From the NCBI GenBank assembly GCA_018821715.1, contig JAHJLN010000282.1, forward strand, positions 1-48,426: 48,426 bases of DNA. Reading direction: 5' to 3'. Both the position numbers and the translations under genes were made by a program. The stretch comes from Pseudomonadota bacterium (GTDB taxonomy: Bacteria; Desulfobacterota; Desulfobacteria; Desulfobacterales; Desulfobacteraceae). Positions 1 through 7,813 of this stretch are shown piece after piece. The notes under the pieces were generated by a model. It saw only the letters and a list, made by a program, of their open reading frames with translations, ran no database searches and had not been told where the DNA came from. Within the stretch, counting starts at the first letter, position 1. Every line of letters starts with the position of its first letter.

Positions 1-257
1 CCTCCTTTGAAAAGAATAATTCGTTGATATGATAAATCTTTGACTTTGTAAATAAATCAACCTAAAACAACTATGAATTATAATGGCATTAATACAAACA
101 TTGTTAATCTTTGTATTAAGATCAAAATATTCATTTTCAAATTTTGGATTAAAAAAATTTAATTTTCCAGGCTAAAATTATTTTTATGGAGAGGACTACT
201 TGCAGAACGAGCTCCGTTTTTTAGGTGAATGAGTACCTAAGATTTCCCCTGTAACTC
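1..257. other. AT-rich left edge without a gene
   Basis: No convincing coding region is seen here. The sequence is strongly AT-rich up to about position 190. The first eight bases, CCTCCTTT, read AAAGGAGG on the minus strand. That is a perfect Shine-Dalgarno sequence, so a leftward gene probably starts just outside the window and its promoter would lie in this stretch. This is inference from one motif at the edge. Confidence 0.4.
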
Positions 258-425
258 ATGCCCGAAAAATCATTACGCTTTAAAAAAAACTTGAGCAGTA
301 GACCGGCTCAGTAAATCGAGGAGATAGACCTAATTTCTGATCTCCTGGGTCATTCTTCGACCACGAACACAGAAATTCACCTAAAGGCCATGGAAGCCCA
401 AACAAAAATGGAAATGTCTGGGGAT
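258..425 (+). pseudogene. remnant of a tyrosine recombinase (integrase) C-terminus
   Basis: Translating from 258 gives SLRFKKNLSSRPAQ, an in-frame stop at 312-314, then EEIDLISDLLGHSSTTNTEI and HLKAMEAQ. This resembles the end of phage-type integrases: a degraded HxLRxTFASRL box, the L-L-G-H-S-S box, and the T-x-T-E-I-Y-x-K-A box that holds the catalytic tyrosine. Here the tyrosine position is His (codon 378-380). With no N-terminus, an internal stop and no nucleophile, the gene is dead. It suggests that a mobile element once ended beside the vapBC pair. The match is from memory of the family, and the upstream half (258-311) is the weaker part. Confidence 0.5.
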
Positions 426-447
426 AAACCATATGTTAAAAGAATAA

Positions 448-488
448 TGCTATATACTCTTGCTAAATACATACCTGTGCTATATACT
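448..488 (+). promoter_or_regulatory. repeated TGCTATATACT boxes upstream of vapBC
   Basis: An exact 11-base direct repeat, TGCTATATACT, occurs at 448-458 and 478-488, 30 bp apart (about three helical turns). A related copy, TGCTAAATAC, sits between them at 461-470. The boxes lie 37-77 bp before the vapB start, where VapB-family antitoxins usually bind to repress their own operon. The TATA-rich boxes could also supply the -10 element. The operator role is inferred from position. Confidence 0.4.
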
Positions 489-524
489 TCATATATAACA
501 AATTTGGATATAGGAGATTGAGTT

Positions 525-758
525 ATGGATGTAGGAACCGTCTTTGTAAATAATAGAACTCAAGCGGTAAGATTGCCTGTTGACAGCAGGTTTCCTGAAA
601 ATGTGAAAAAAGTTGTTGTACGTATTATCGGTAAAGACCGTATACTTTCACCAGTAGAAAATACATGGGATAGCTTTTTTCTTTCCAAAGATGGGGTGTC
701 TGATGATTTTATGACGGAACGTGCTTCACAAGAACAATCTGAAAGGGAATCCTTTTGA
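525..758 (+). CDS. vapB: VapB-type antitoxin
   Basis: This 77-residue protein would be the antitoxin of a type II pair: it binds and neutralises the VapC ribonuclease and represses its own operon. The N-terminus carries the AbrB/SpoVT-like VapB signature, with FVNNRTQAVRLPVDSRFPE near residues 7-25, and the acidic C-terminal tail (from about residue 55) is the likely toxin-binding part. The ATG at 525 has an AGGAG at 512-516 with suitable spacing. The stop TGA at 756-758 shares its last base with the vapC ATG, so the two are translationally coupled. The length is usual for the family. Confidence 0.85.
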   Translation: MDVGTVFVNNRTQAVRLPVDSRFPENVKKVVVRIIGKDRILSPVENTWDSFFLSKDGVSDDFMTERASQEQSERESF

Positions 759-1165
759 TGTTAAAGTATATGTTGGACACCAATATTGTTATTTATGTGA
801 TTAAGCGTCGTCCAATTGAAGTATTAGACATTTTTAACGCCCATGCAGGACAGATGTGTATTAGTTCAATCACGTTGGCAGAATTATTACATGGTGCTGA
901 AAAAAGCTCTATGGTGTCTCACAACCTACGCAAAGTTGAGGACTTTGTATCCCGTTTGGAGGTCTTGCCCTATGACGATAATGCCGCTGCCCATTATGGA
1001 AATGTCAGAGCGGATTTAGAAAAGAAAGGCACTCCTGTCGGGGTCAATGATTTGCACATTGCCGGGCATGCCCGAAGTGAATCTTTGATCCTGGTCACCA
1101 ACAACATGCGTGAGTTTGTGAGAGTCGAGGGCTTGCGGTTGGAAAATTGGATTGAAACAGAATAG
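758..1165 (+). CDS. vapC: VapC-type PIN-domain ribonuclease toxin
   Basis: A PIN-domain endoribonuclease of 135 residues. VapC toxins of this subgroup cut tRNA or rRNA and stop translation when the antitoxin is lost. The acidic metal-binding residues are visible: YMLDTNIVIY at the N-terminus (first Asp), TLAELLHGAE (conserved Glu near 43), NDLHIAGHA (Asp near 100) and VTNNMREF near 115-122. The overlapping TGATG junction with vapB fixes the ATG at 758; a TTG three bases upstream is less likely. The gene converges on glgA with only 34 bp between them. It appears intact, unlike the recombinase fragment on its other side. Confidence 0.88.
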   Translation: MLKYMLDTNIVIYVIKRRPIEVLDIFNAHAGQMCISSITLAELLHGAEKSSMVSHNLRKVEDFVSRLEVLPYDDNAAAHYGNVRADLEKKGTPVGVNDLHIAGHARSESLILVTNNMREFVRVEGLRLENWIETE

Positions 1166-1199
1166 GGATAGGGGATTCCAAAGCGATCAAACTGTTTAT

Positions 1200-2654
1200 T
1201 TATTCAAAGGCCTCATGATAGAGCGCTTCATATTCTGCTGCACACATATCCCAGGTAAACAGCTGGCCCATGGCAGTCTGCTGGAGCCTGTCATAAACCG
1301 CTTTGTGGTTGTTGAATAACGCCATGGCCCGGTGAATCGCCTCACTGCAGTGATATGTATCCGGGGCGTTAAAATCAATTCCGGTTGCCTGGTCGGCATT
1401 GCTGAAATCATGCGAAAGGGCCACAACCGTATCCTTCAAACCTCCGGTGCTTCGAATGACGGGCAATGTTCCGTAAGCAAGGCTGTAAAGCTGATTCAAC
1501 CCGCAGGGCTCAAAAAGCGACGGCATCATGAAAAAATCAGAGCCGGCTTCAATCAAATGAGACAATGCAACATCATATCCGTTTACAAAACTCATTTTTT
1601 CCCGGTGTCTGTTCTGCAGATGATGAAGTCTGGAGGCGTAAACAGGATTTCCTGAACCCAACAGGACAAACTGAACGGCAGAACCTTGATTTAACACCTG
1701 TTCCATGGCAGGAATCAGATAGTCGAATCCTTTTTGATCCGTCAGCCTGCTGATCATGCCGAAAATCGGAACTTCTTTTCTTTGGGGAAGTCCCATTCGC
1801 TGCTGCAGGTTTTTTTTACACAAATGTTTGCCTTTCAGGTTATCTGCTGAAAACCTATGGGGAAGATAGGGGTCTTTTTCAGGATTCCACATGGTGTAAT
1901 CGCATCCATTCAAAATGCCGGTAAAATCATGATGCCGTGCCGTGTAACAATACCAGAGTTCGTGGGAGGAGGCTTTTGCCAGGAGTTCTTTGGCATAGCC
2001 GGGACTTACCGCGTTAATTTTGTCAGCAGACAGGATGCCGGATTTCAGCAGGTTGACAAGTCCGTTATGTTCTACCTGCCCGCCTGCAAACCGATCCCAG
2101 GAGATGCCCAGGCCATCCAGCCATTTTGCTTCGGTTTTTCCCTGGAAGGCGCCATTGTGGACTGTCAGAACGGATCGGGTATGTTTCAGGACCGGATCAT
2201 GGGGGTAATGTTCCTTTAAATAGTATGCTGCAAGGGCGGTCTGCCAGTCGTTGCAATGGACAATATCAGGTGCCCATCCTTCCTGCAGGCATTGTTCCAG
2301 CGCAGCCTTGCACAAAAAGGCAAACCGAAGGGCATTATCGGGATAAGCGGTATAACCGTTATCATAGAGGCCGTCACGGCTGAAAAAGTCGTGATGTTCA
2401 ATCAACCTCAGGGGAATCCCGTCATGACGTGCATGGAAAACCAGGCATCCGTAACGGGTGGCGTGATTCAACAGAAAAGAAAGGGGCCAAGAACCCTCCA
2501 GGCCGGGATATTGGACAGCCCTGTATTTCGGCATCACCACCCGGACATCATGGTGCATTTTTTTCAGTGCCCAGGGCAATGCCCGTGCAAAATCTGCAAG
2601 CCCGCCTGTTTTGACGATGCCTTCGATTTCAGAAACAATAAAAAGAATTTTCAT
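1200..2654 (-). CDS. glgA: glycogen synthase, GT5 family
   Basis: It transfers glucose from ADP-glucose to the growing alpha-1,4-glucan in the cytoplasm. The protein (484 residues) has the full GT5 layout. The N-terminal lobe opens with ILFIVSE and the KTGGLAD loop near residues 15-21 that binds ADP-glucose. The C-terminal lobe contains GMISRLTDQKG near 300 and the E-x7-E region PSLFEPCGLNQLYSLAYG near 380, followed by STGGLKDTV. The start ATG overlaps the end of glgC by four bases (ATGA), so the two form one operon making ADP-glucose and then glycogen. No branching enzyme or phosphorylase is seen in the window. Confidence 0.93.
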   Translation of the reverse strand: MKILFIVSEIEGIVKTGGLADFARALPWALKKMHHDVRVVMPKYRAVQYPGLEGSWPLSFLLNHATRYGCLVFHARHDGIPLRLIEHHDFFSRDGLYDNGYTAYPDNALRFAFLCKAALEQCLQEGWAPDIVHCNDWQTALAAYYLKEHYPHDPVLKHTRSVLTVHNGAFQGKTEAKWLDGLGISWDRFAGGQVEHNGLVNLLKSGILSADKINAVSPGYAKELLAKASSHELWYCYTARHHDFTGILNGCDYTMWNPEKDPYLPHRFSADNLKGKHLCKKNLQQRMGLPQRKEVPIFGMISRLTDQKGFDYLIPAMEQVLNQGSAVQFVLLGSGNPVYASRLHHLQNRHREKMSFVNGYDVALSHLIEAGSDFFMMPSLFEPCGLNQLYSLAYGTLPVIRSTGGLKDTVVALSHDFSNADQATGIDFNAPDTYHCSEAIHRAMALFNNHKAVYDRLQQTAMGQLFTWDMCAAEYEALYHEAFE

Positions 2655-3886
2655 TCATTAAACCCGATGCGTGATCCCTTTGGTATGACAACAATCCCTC
2701 CCTCAGACACTTGAAATCGTTTTTTGTCCTCAACCGGATCTTCTCCTATAGCCGTATCCGGCGCGACGGTTACATCCTTGTCAAGAATAGCTTTTTTAAT
2801 TCTGCACCCACTTCCGATGTCGGTATTTCCCATGATCACACAGTTATCGACATAGGCATGGCTGTGAACATGGACACGGTATCCCAGGACGCTCCGGTTG
2901 ACAACGGCACCGCTGATGATGCAGCCCGATGAGATCGAAGAGCTGATGGCCTGTCCTGTCCTGTTTGCATAGTCATGGACAAATTTTGCCGGCGGAACTG
3001 CCGGATGATAGCTTCTCAGCGGCCAGTAGCGGTTATACAAGTCAAAGGGAGGGGAGACGGCGATCAGATCCATATTGGCATTATAGTAGGAATCAATGGT
3101 CCCCACATCACGCCAATACCCTTGTGAGGTTTCAGGCTCACCCCTGATCTGGTTCAGTGAAAAGTCATAAACATATACATCACCGCCCGGTACCAGCATC
3201 GGCATGATATTATGGCCGAAATCGTGCAATGAATTTTTGTCTTCTGCTTCTTCTTTCAAACAGTCAACCAGTGTGGCGGAATCAAAAACATAATTGCCCA
3301 TGGAGGCAAGAACATGGTCCGGGCGGCCCGGGATTGTTTTTGGACTGTGTTTTGGCTTTTCCTCAAATCCCACCATTTTCCCATTCTCGTCCATTTCAAT
3401 AATACCGAAATCGCCTGCCTGATCCACTGGAACAGGAATGGCAGCCACCGTAAGGCGTGCGCCTCTGTCCCTGTGGTAATCAATCATCTGTCTGACATCC
3501 ATTTTGTAGATATGATCACCACCAAACACACAGACAATTTCAGGATCCAATCCTTCAATAAGGTTTAAATTCTGATAAATGGCGTCTGCTGTTCCCTGAT
3601 ACCAGTGCTTTCCGGTTCTCATCTGGGCCGGTATGGGATCGATAAACCGTCCGGTCAAGCCTGTCACCCGCCATGCCTGGCTCAGATGTTTCATCAATGA
3701 GTGTGATTTAAACTGGGTCAGGACAAAAATTTGAAGCAAATCAGAATTTACAAAGTTATTCAGCACAAAATCAATGATACGATAGCTCCCGCCAAAAGGG
3801 ACGGCAGGTTTTGCTCTTAAACTGGTAAAGGGGGACAGACGGGTCCCTTCACCGCCTGCCAGAATCATGGTAAGGACACCTGACAT
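2651..3886 (-). CDS. glgC: glucose-1-phosphate adenylyltransferase
   Basis: It makes ADP-glucose from ATP and glucose-1-phosphate, the committed step of bacterial glycogen synthesis. The 411-residue protein begins with the nucleotidyltransferase loop ILAGGEGTRLSPFT (about 8-21), followed by RAKPAVPFGGSYRIIDFVLN (about 24-43) and VCFGGDHIYKMD-like metal-binding residues near 117-128. The C-terminal part has hexapeptide repeats of the left-handed beta-helix fold (ISSGCIISGAVV, IGSGCRIKKAIL). A GGAGG lies eight bases before the ATG. It is the first gene of the glgC-glgA operon, and about 150 bp separate it from the next gene upstream. Confidence 0.94.
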   Translation of the reverse strand: MSGVLTMILAGGEGTRLSPFTSLRAKPAVPFGGSYRIIDFVLNNFVNSDLLQIFVLTQFKSHSLMKHLSQAWRVTGLTGRFIDPIPAQMRTGKHWYQGTADAIYQNLNLIEGLDPEIVCVFGGDHIYKMDVRQMIDYHRDRGARLTVAAIPVPVDQAGDFGIIEMDENGKMVGFEEKPKHSPKTIPGRPDHVLASMGNYVFDSATLVDCLKEEAEDKNSLHDFGHNIMPMLVPGGDVYVYDFSLNQIRGEPETSQGYWRDVGTIDSYYNANMDLIAVSPPFDLYNRYWPLRSYHPAVPPAKFVHDYANRTGQAISSSISSGCIISGAVVNRSVLGYRVHVHSHAYVDNCVIMGNTDIGSGCRIKKAILDKDVTVAPDTAIGEDPVEDKKRFQVSEGGIVVIPKGSRIGFNE

Positions 3887-4036
3887 AATTAAGCCTCCAA
3901 CCTGTCACAACAATTCAACGGATAAAAACCGATCTGCCTGTTTGAATCAATCATAGGTCATACGTACTTGAACCTGTCCCATATGTCAATGTCTGCAGAT
4001 TTCCGGCCGATAAGAAAGTCCAGACTCAGATACAGA

Positions 4037-4450
4037 TTATGTATCCTTTTCCATTAAGAAATCCAGATCCGGGATAGGCATCAGTTTTTTATTGGGACCG
4101 AGGCAGACAAGTTCCAGGGTGCAGGTGACTGCCGGTTTTGTTGCGTCCGGCCGCCAGGCTTCGTGAAAAAAGATAATCCGGTAAGCCCCTTCTTTTTCCC
4201 AGGTTGTTTTTATATCCAGAAGATCTCCGAAAACAGCGCCGTCGTGAAAGCCTAAGGTTGCTTTATAGACGGCAAACCCGATGCCTTTTTGATGCCACAT
4301 GTCGGAAAGGGCGCTGATGCCGATGATATCTTCCCTTGCCCGTTCAAAAAATTTTAAATAGTTTGCATGGTAAACCACCCCGGAATGGTCGGTATCTTCA
4401 TAATAAACCCGGGCTAAAAAAAGATGTGTTTTCCTGTTTTTTTCATTCAT
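4037..4450 (-). CDS. YbgC/4HBT-type acyl-CoA thioesterase
   Basis: A single hotdog-fold domain of 137 residues that should hydrolyse acyl-CoA thioesters. The family signature YYEDTDHSGVVYHANYLKFF (about 17-36) contains the catalytic Asp and the conserved His-Tyr of the YbgC group, and ERARED follows it. YbgC proteins usually sit with tol-pal, which is absent here, so the physiological role is open. It is leftward like glgC and the DUF190/crcB pair, with gaps of about 150 and 80 bp, and may be transcribed alone. Confidence 0.82.
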   Translation of the reverse strand: MNEKNRKTHLFLARVYYEDTDHSGVVYHANYLKFFERAREDIIGISALSDMWHQKGIGFAVYKATLGFHDGAVFGDLLDIKTTWEKEGAYRIIFFHEAWRPDATKPAVTCTLELVCLGPNKKLMPIPDLDFLMEKDT

Positions 4451-4532
4451 ATGCCGTATCCTGTAAGGTTGTCATCTGGCAGGGGTTTATATCGCGGACA
4501 GCAGATTTTTTCAAGGGATCATCAGGCTTGTT

Positions 4533-4865
4533 TCAACTTGTCCGATAAAACCGGATGGTAATTTCTTCGATAATGGCCAGTCCCTCTGTAATGGTGTGGT
4601 CAATGATGGGCAGAAAATTATCTATTTTTTCCAGGGTATCGACAATTTCTATCACCATGGGCATATCTTCTGAAAGCCTTAAAATTTTGGTGGTATGAAT
4701 CCTTGAATGGGCTCCGAACCCCAGGACGCCGCGAGTGACGGTGGCGCCTGCCAGGCCCTGTTCCCTTGCTTTTTTAACGATCCATTCATAAAGCGGAGCC
4801 CCGTCTTTTTTATCGGTTTCACCGATAAAGATCCTGAGCAAATGTCCTTTTTTCGGAAGAACCAT
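4533..4865 (-). CDS. DUF190 protein, partner of CrcB
   Basis: A small (110 residues) protein of the DUF190 family, whose members have a PII-like alpha/beta fold and are often encoded beside fluoride channels. Recognisable parts are LRIFIGETDKKDGAPLYEWI at the start, GLAGATVTRGVLGFGAHSRI near 40-59, and PMVIEIVDTLEKIDNFLP near 72-89. The ATG at 4865 is chosen because AAGGAGG lies nine bases upstream; a longer reading to 4946 would run into crcB. The gene starts 14 bases after the crcB stop. Its exact function is not known; a regulatory or ligand-sensing role for the channel is a guess. Confidence 0.8.
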   Translation of the reverse strand: MVLPKKGHLLRIFIGETDKKDGAPLYEWIVKKAREQGLAGATVTRGVLGFGAHSRIHTTKILRLSEDMPMVIEIVDTLEKIDNFLPIIDHTITEGLAIIEEITIRFYRTS

Positions 4866-4878
4866 ATCGTAACCTCCT

Positions 4879-5256
4879 TTATAAAAGTTTGGACAAAGAA
4901 AAGCCAAGCCAGACGGAACCGAATCCAAGAATAAGGTGGAGCACAAGGTTTGTCATTGCCGATGCCATCTGCCCGTCCCGGGCAACCGTAAAGATTTCAT
5001 ATCCAAGGGTTGAAAAGGTTGTAAATCCTCCCAGAAAGCCAATCAGAACCAATGCCCGGATTTCAGGAGTAAAGAGTTGTCTTGTTTCAGACACTCCGCC
5101 CAAAAGGCCGATTAAAAGACACCCGATAACATTGACCGTCAGGGTTCCATAGGGAAAAAAAGGGTTGTTGAACAGCCTTTGGGATACATCACTGATAATA
5201 TACCGGCAGATGGATCCTGCAAAGCCTCCCATTCCAACCAGTAACAGTTTGATCAT
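4879..5256 (-). CDS. crcB: fluoride channel CrcB/FluC
   Basis: A 125-residue membrane protein with four predicted helices, working as a dual-topology dimer that lets fluoride leave the cytoplasm. The N-terminal GGFAGSICRYI, the pore segment TVNVIGCLLIG and the polar-track motif GFLGGFTTFSTLGYE (about 74-88) are all present. It is the first gene of a two-gene unit with the DUF190 protein. I looked for a crcB fluoride riboswitch in the 112 bp upstream and did not see its conserved core. GGAG lies before the ATG. Confidence 0.9.
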   Translation of the reverse strand: MIKLLLVGMGGFAGSICRYIISDVSQRLFNNPFFPYGTLTVNVIGCLLIGLLGGVSETRQLFTPEIRALVLIGFLGGFTTFSTLGYEIFTVARDGQMASAMTNLVLHLILGFGSVWLGFSLSKLL

Positions 5257-5368
5257 ATGTGTCTCCGGGAAATTTAGTATTTCTGCTCATGTCTATCATC
5301 CGGGAGTTTAAATAGAAATGGAAACAAAAGCCATAATTAATTTAATCTGCCGGCTATTTTTTAATTTT

Positions 5369-6196
5369 TTAGGGCAGTTCACCGGTTATTGACAATCTAT
5401 CTTTGCTGATTCCAAGGGCGGCACCTAAAATCTGGGTAAATAGAAGGGAAGTCAGATGATATTTGTTTGGCAGGTTTTCAAATTTTAAAACTTCATATTG
5501 AATCTGGCAATGTGTGCAGGCCGTGCAGATATAATCTGCACCGGATTCTGATGCACTTTTCATTTTATTGTTCAGCAGTTTTAATGACAATTCCCTGTTT
5601 CCTTTAAAAACAGGGCTTCCGCAGCACTCAGTGCTTTTTGACCACTCAATTGGTTTAAAGCCGGTAACCGCCATGAGGTTCTCAAAAATTTTCGGGGCAT
5701 AAGGGTTGTCAAACCCGGTGATTGAAAACGGCCTCAAGGCGTGGCAACCGTATTGGACAGCAATTTTTTTATCCGGCAGTTTTTCTTGTATTTTTTTTTG
5801 CAGTTCACCAATGCCGAAATCGTCATGGAGAAAAGACAGAAAATGTTTGATTCGCGTGTTCCCATCCCAATACAGGTTTTCCTGAGCCAGAAGATGATCT
5901 ATTTTATCTTTCAGTTCTTTGTTCTGAAAATACCAGAAAGCAGCGTGTTTAAACTGGCCAAAACAGCATTTGCAGGGCGTGATGATGTCAAGATCATATT
6001 TGCGGGCCAGGGCGAAATTTTTTATTGAAGACAGGATTGAAATCTCAAAATTCCTGCTCCTTGAAGGATACCCGCAGCAATTAAACGGGAGTTCGACAAG
6101 TTCGACCGAAAGCTTTTTCATCACAGCTTCAAAGGAAATGCCGTAATCTTTCATATAAAACGGGATTTTGCAGCCTGGAAAATAAGCAAATTTCAT
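5369..6196 (-). CDS. HdrB-like CCG-domain protein, probable GlpC C-terminal half
   Basis: A cytoplasmic protein (275 residues) with two cysteine-rich CCG domains like those of heterodisulfide reductase HdrB and of the C-terminal half of GlpC. The cysteine groups are FPGCKIP (residue 9), FNCCGYPS (about 39-40), TPCKCCFGQ (about 74-78), QYGCHAL (about 149), TECCGSPVF (about 189-190) and CTACTHCQ (about 224-230). Such domains bind [4Fe-4S] centres and take up electrons from ferredoxin-type subunits. It is the last gene of the glpA operon, three bases after the membrane subunit. I infer that it takes over the GlpC CCG part in an anaerobic glycerol-3-phosphate dehydrogenase. No heterodisulfide-type substrate is implied. 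Confidence 0.75.
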   Translation of the reverse strand: MKFAYFPGCKIPFYMKDYGISFEAVMKKLSVELVELPFNCCGYPSRSRNFEISILSSIKNFALARKYDLDIITPCKCCFGQFKHAAFWYFQNKELKDKIDHLLAQENLYWDGNTRIKHFLSFLHDDFGIGELQKKIQEKLPDKKIAVQYGCHALRPFSITGFDNPYAPKIFENLMAVTGFKPIEWSKSTECCGSPVFKGNRELSLKLLNNKMKSASESGADYICTACTHCQIQYEVLKFENLPNKYHLTSLLFTQILGAALGISKDRLSITGELP

Positions 6197-6199
6197 TTA

Positions 6200-7813
6200 T
6201 CAGGTTCCCTTGTCTATTGATGGATTAAGGTTGATCCTGTCAGCCATCAGGTTTCCGTTGTTTCTAAGCTCTAAAAGGATATCTGCGACCTTGATCTGCT
6301 CTGGGCAGTGTTCCTGGCATGAATAGCAGGTCAGGCAGTTCCACACCATCCGTGTTCCTGTTGCCAGATGCTTTTTGCCCAGTCTTAAAAGATTCATGAT
6401 CTGCTGGGGTGTCATGTCATTATGATTTGAATCATATTCCACAACAGGGCAGACATTTGTGCATATGGTGCACTGAACGCAGTTTTCAAACGCATCAATT
6501 TTATCTGCAAGGTTTGTGGTCAACACTTTTTGGAAGCTTAATGTTTCATTTTCTTTTTTTGTCCAGAAACCAGGGGAAGCATTCTTAACAAAGTGGTAAT
6601 TGTCAATATATCCCATTGCAACAAGCTGTTCGTCAAGGAAAGCCCATACGCCTTGAAGGTCAATATTGGACGGACAGATATCCGTGCACTTACGGCAAAA
6701 GGTACACTCAGCATTACCGGATTTTAGACGGTTTAAATTTAATGCAAAAGGGTTATTTATCATGGCTTTAACAGATTCTATTTTTGAATGGGGCAGAATA
6801 TCGTGATTCCCGGTAATTTGAAAGTTGGGAAAAACACTGCAAACCTGGGAACAATAACCGCAGTTTGTACAGGCATACAAGGTGGCGGTATGAATAAAGG
6901 CGATGTTTTTTTGAAAATTTTCTGTATTCGTATGTGACACGCTGCTTGCAAAGGGAATTAATACCATATGGAAAAGCCTTGAAAACGGCAGGCTTGCAAG
7001 CATTAAAAAGCTGAGCAGATAATGCATCACATAAAGAGATCCATCAGCTCGATAATGATTCAGGATTTTTCCCATGGGTCTGAATTTTTTTGCAAGGCTG
7101 CCTGATATAAAAGCTGATTTTACATTTGAGTGACACGAAAGGCAGTATTCTTCATTTAAGTTGCGCCCATTTTCAAGTTTATCTTCTGTAGCCAAAAGGT
7201 CATTTGTAAAGACCACATGATAATTTTTTTCCCAGAAAAGTTTGAGATCCAAAAGCTCTGATGCTTCAGCAAGATCGGAATACTCCTCAACCATTTCCAT
7301 GAAAACAGGCTCAGATATAATTTTAGCTGTTTCAAGCAAAAAGCCTGAACCTATAACCAGTACGATCAGGAGGATTGAAAATATCCCTTTATACTTGATT
7401 TTATTCTCCTGATGAATTTTTGTTTTAAGCACTCTTCGATATAAAAAAGTGACACAACCTATCAAAATAAAACCTCCGGCAAGGTTTCTCAAAAATTGGT
7501 AGGGATCAATTGTGGGCTCATAATTGTTCAGGAAAACATGGGATGTCACATCATCAAGGGCGTGGAAAAAGACAAGGTATAAAAAACTTAAAAAAACAAG
7601 AAAATGAATACCCCATCTCATGCCCCCGGCTTTTAAAAGCTTTATCTGGAAAACCGTATTGAATACGATTCCTTTGAGATTAAAAGCAGTTTTGTTCCCA
7701 TTAAATTTTTTATTCTTTTTAAAGAACAGGTTTTTCTTTTTAAACCGGCAGACCTGATAAAGAAATCCTGAGATAGAAATGACAAGGGCTGTATACAGGG
7801 TGAACTGAAACAT
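6200..7813 (-). CDS. membrane NarI-like / multi-ferredoxin electron-transfer subunit (GlpC replacement)
   Basis: A 537-residue fusion. The N-terminal half has about five hydrophobic helices (roughly 3-23, 63-86, 109-128, 142-161, 263-290) with His residues, resembling NarI/HdrE/DsrM cytochrome b subunits. Before the last helix, the extra-membrane loop holds CLSCH near residue 221, a CxxCH c-type haem motif. The C-terminal half carries four CxxCxxCxxxC groups (near 312, 368, 445, 492), enough for several [4Fe-4S] clusters. The ATG overlaps the glpB stop (TAATG). By position it replaces GlpC and would carry electrons from GlpAB to the membrane quinone pool. DsrMK-, Hmc- and Tmc-like complexes are the nearest relatives I can name. 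Confidence 0.72.
   Translation of the reverse strand: MFQFTLYTALVISISGFLYQVCRFKKKNLFFKKNKKFNGNKTAFNLKGIVFNTVFQIKLLKAGGMRWGIHFLVFLSFLYLVFFHALDDVTSHVFLNNYEPTIDPYQFLRNLAGGFILIGCVTFLYRRVLKTKIHQENKIKYKGIFSILLIVLVIGSGFLLETAKIISEPVFMEMVEEYSDLAEASELLDLKLFWEKNYHVVFTNDLLATEDKLENGRNLNEEYCLSCHSNVKSAFISGSLAKKFRPMGKILNHYRADGSLYVMHYLLSFLMLASLPFSRLFHMVLIPFASSVSHTNTENFQKNIAFIHTATLYACTNCGYCSQVCSVFPNFQITGNHDILPHSKIESVKAMINNPFALNLNRLKSGNAECTFCRKCTDICPSNIDLQGVWAFLDEQLVAMGYIDNYHFVKNASPGFWTKKENETLSFQKVLTTNLADKIDAFENCVQCTICTNVCPVVEYDSNHNDMTPQQIMNLLRLGKKHLATGTRMVWNCLTCYSCQEHCPEQIKVADILLELRNNGNLMADRINLNPSIDKGT

Noticed and set aside
1332-2714. Plus-strand open frames of 60-150 codons across glgA and glgC
   Set aside because: They lie wholly opposite well-supported genes, have no ribosome sites or recognisable domains, and arise from the base composition of the coding strand.
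4866-4946. N-terminal extension of the DUF190 protein into crcB
   Set aside because: The extension is not like the family, and AAGGAGG precedes the internal ATG at 4865.
5257-5368. Fluoride riboswitch upstream of crcB
   Set aside because: I could not find the conserved pseudoknot core or the expected loop sequences; only an AT-rich stretch with a CCGGGA/TCCCGG-like pair is seen.
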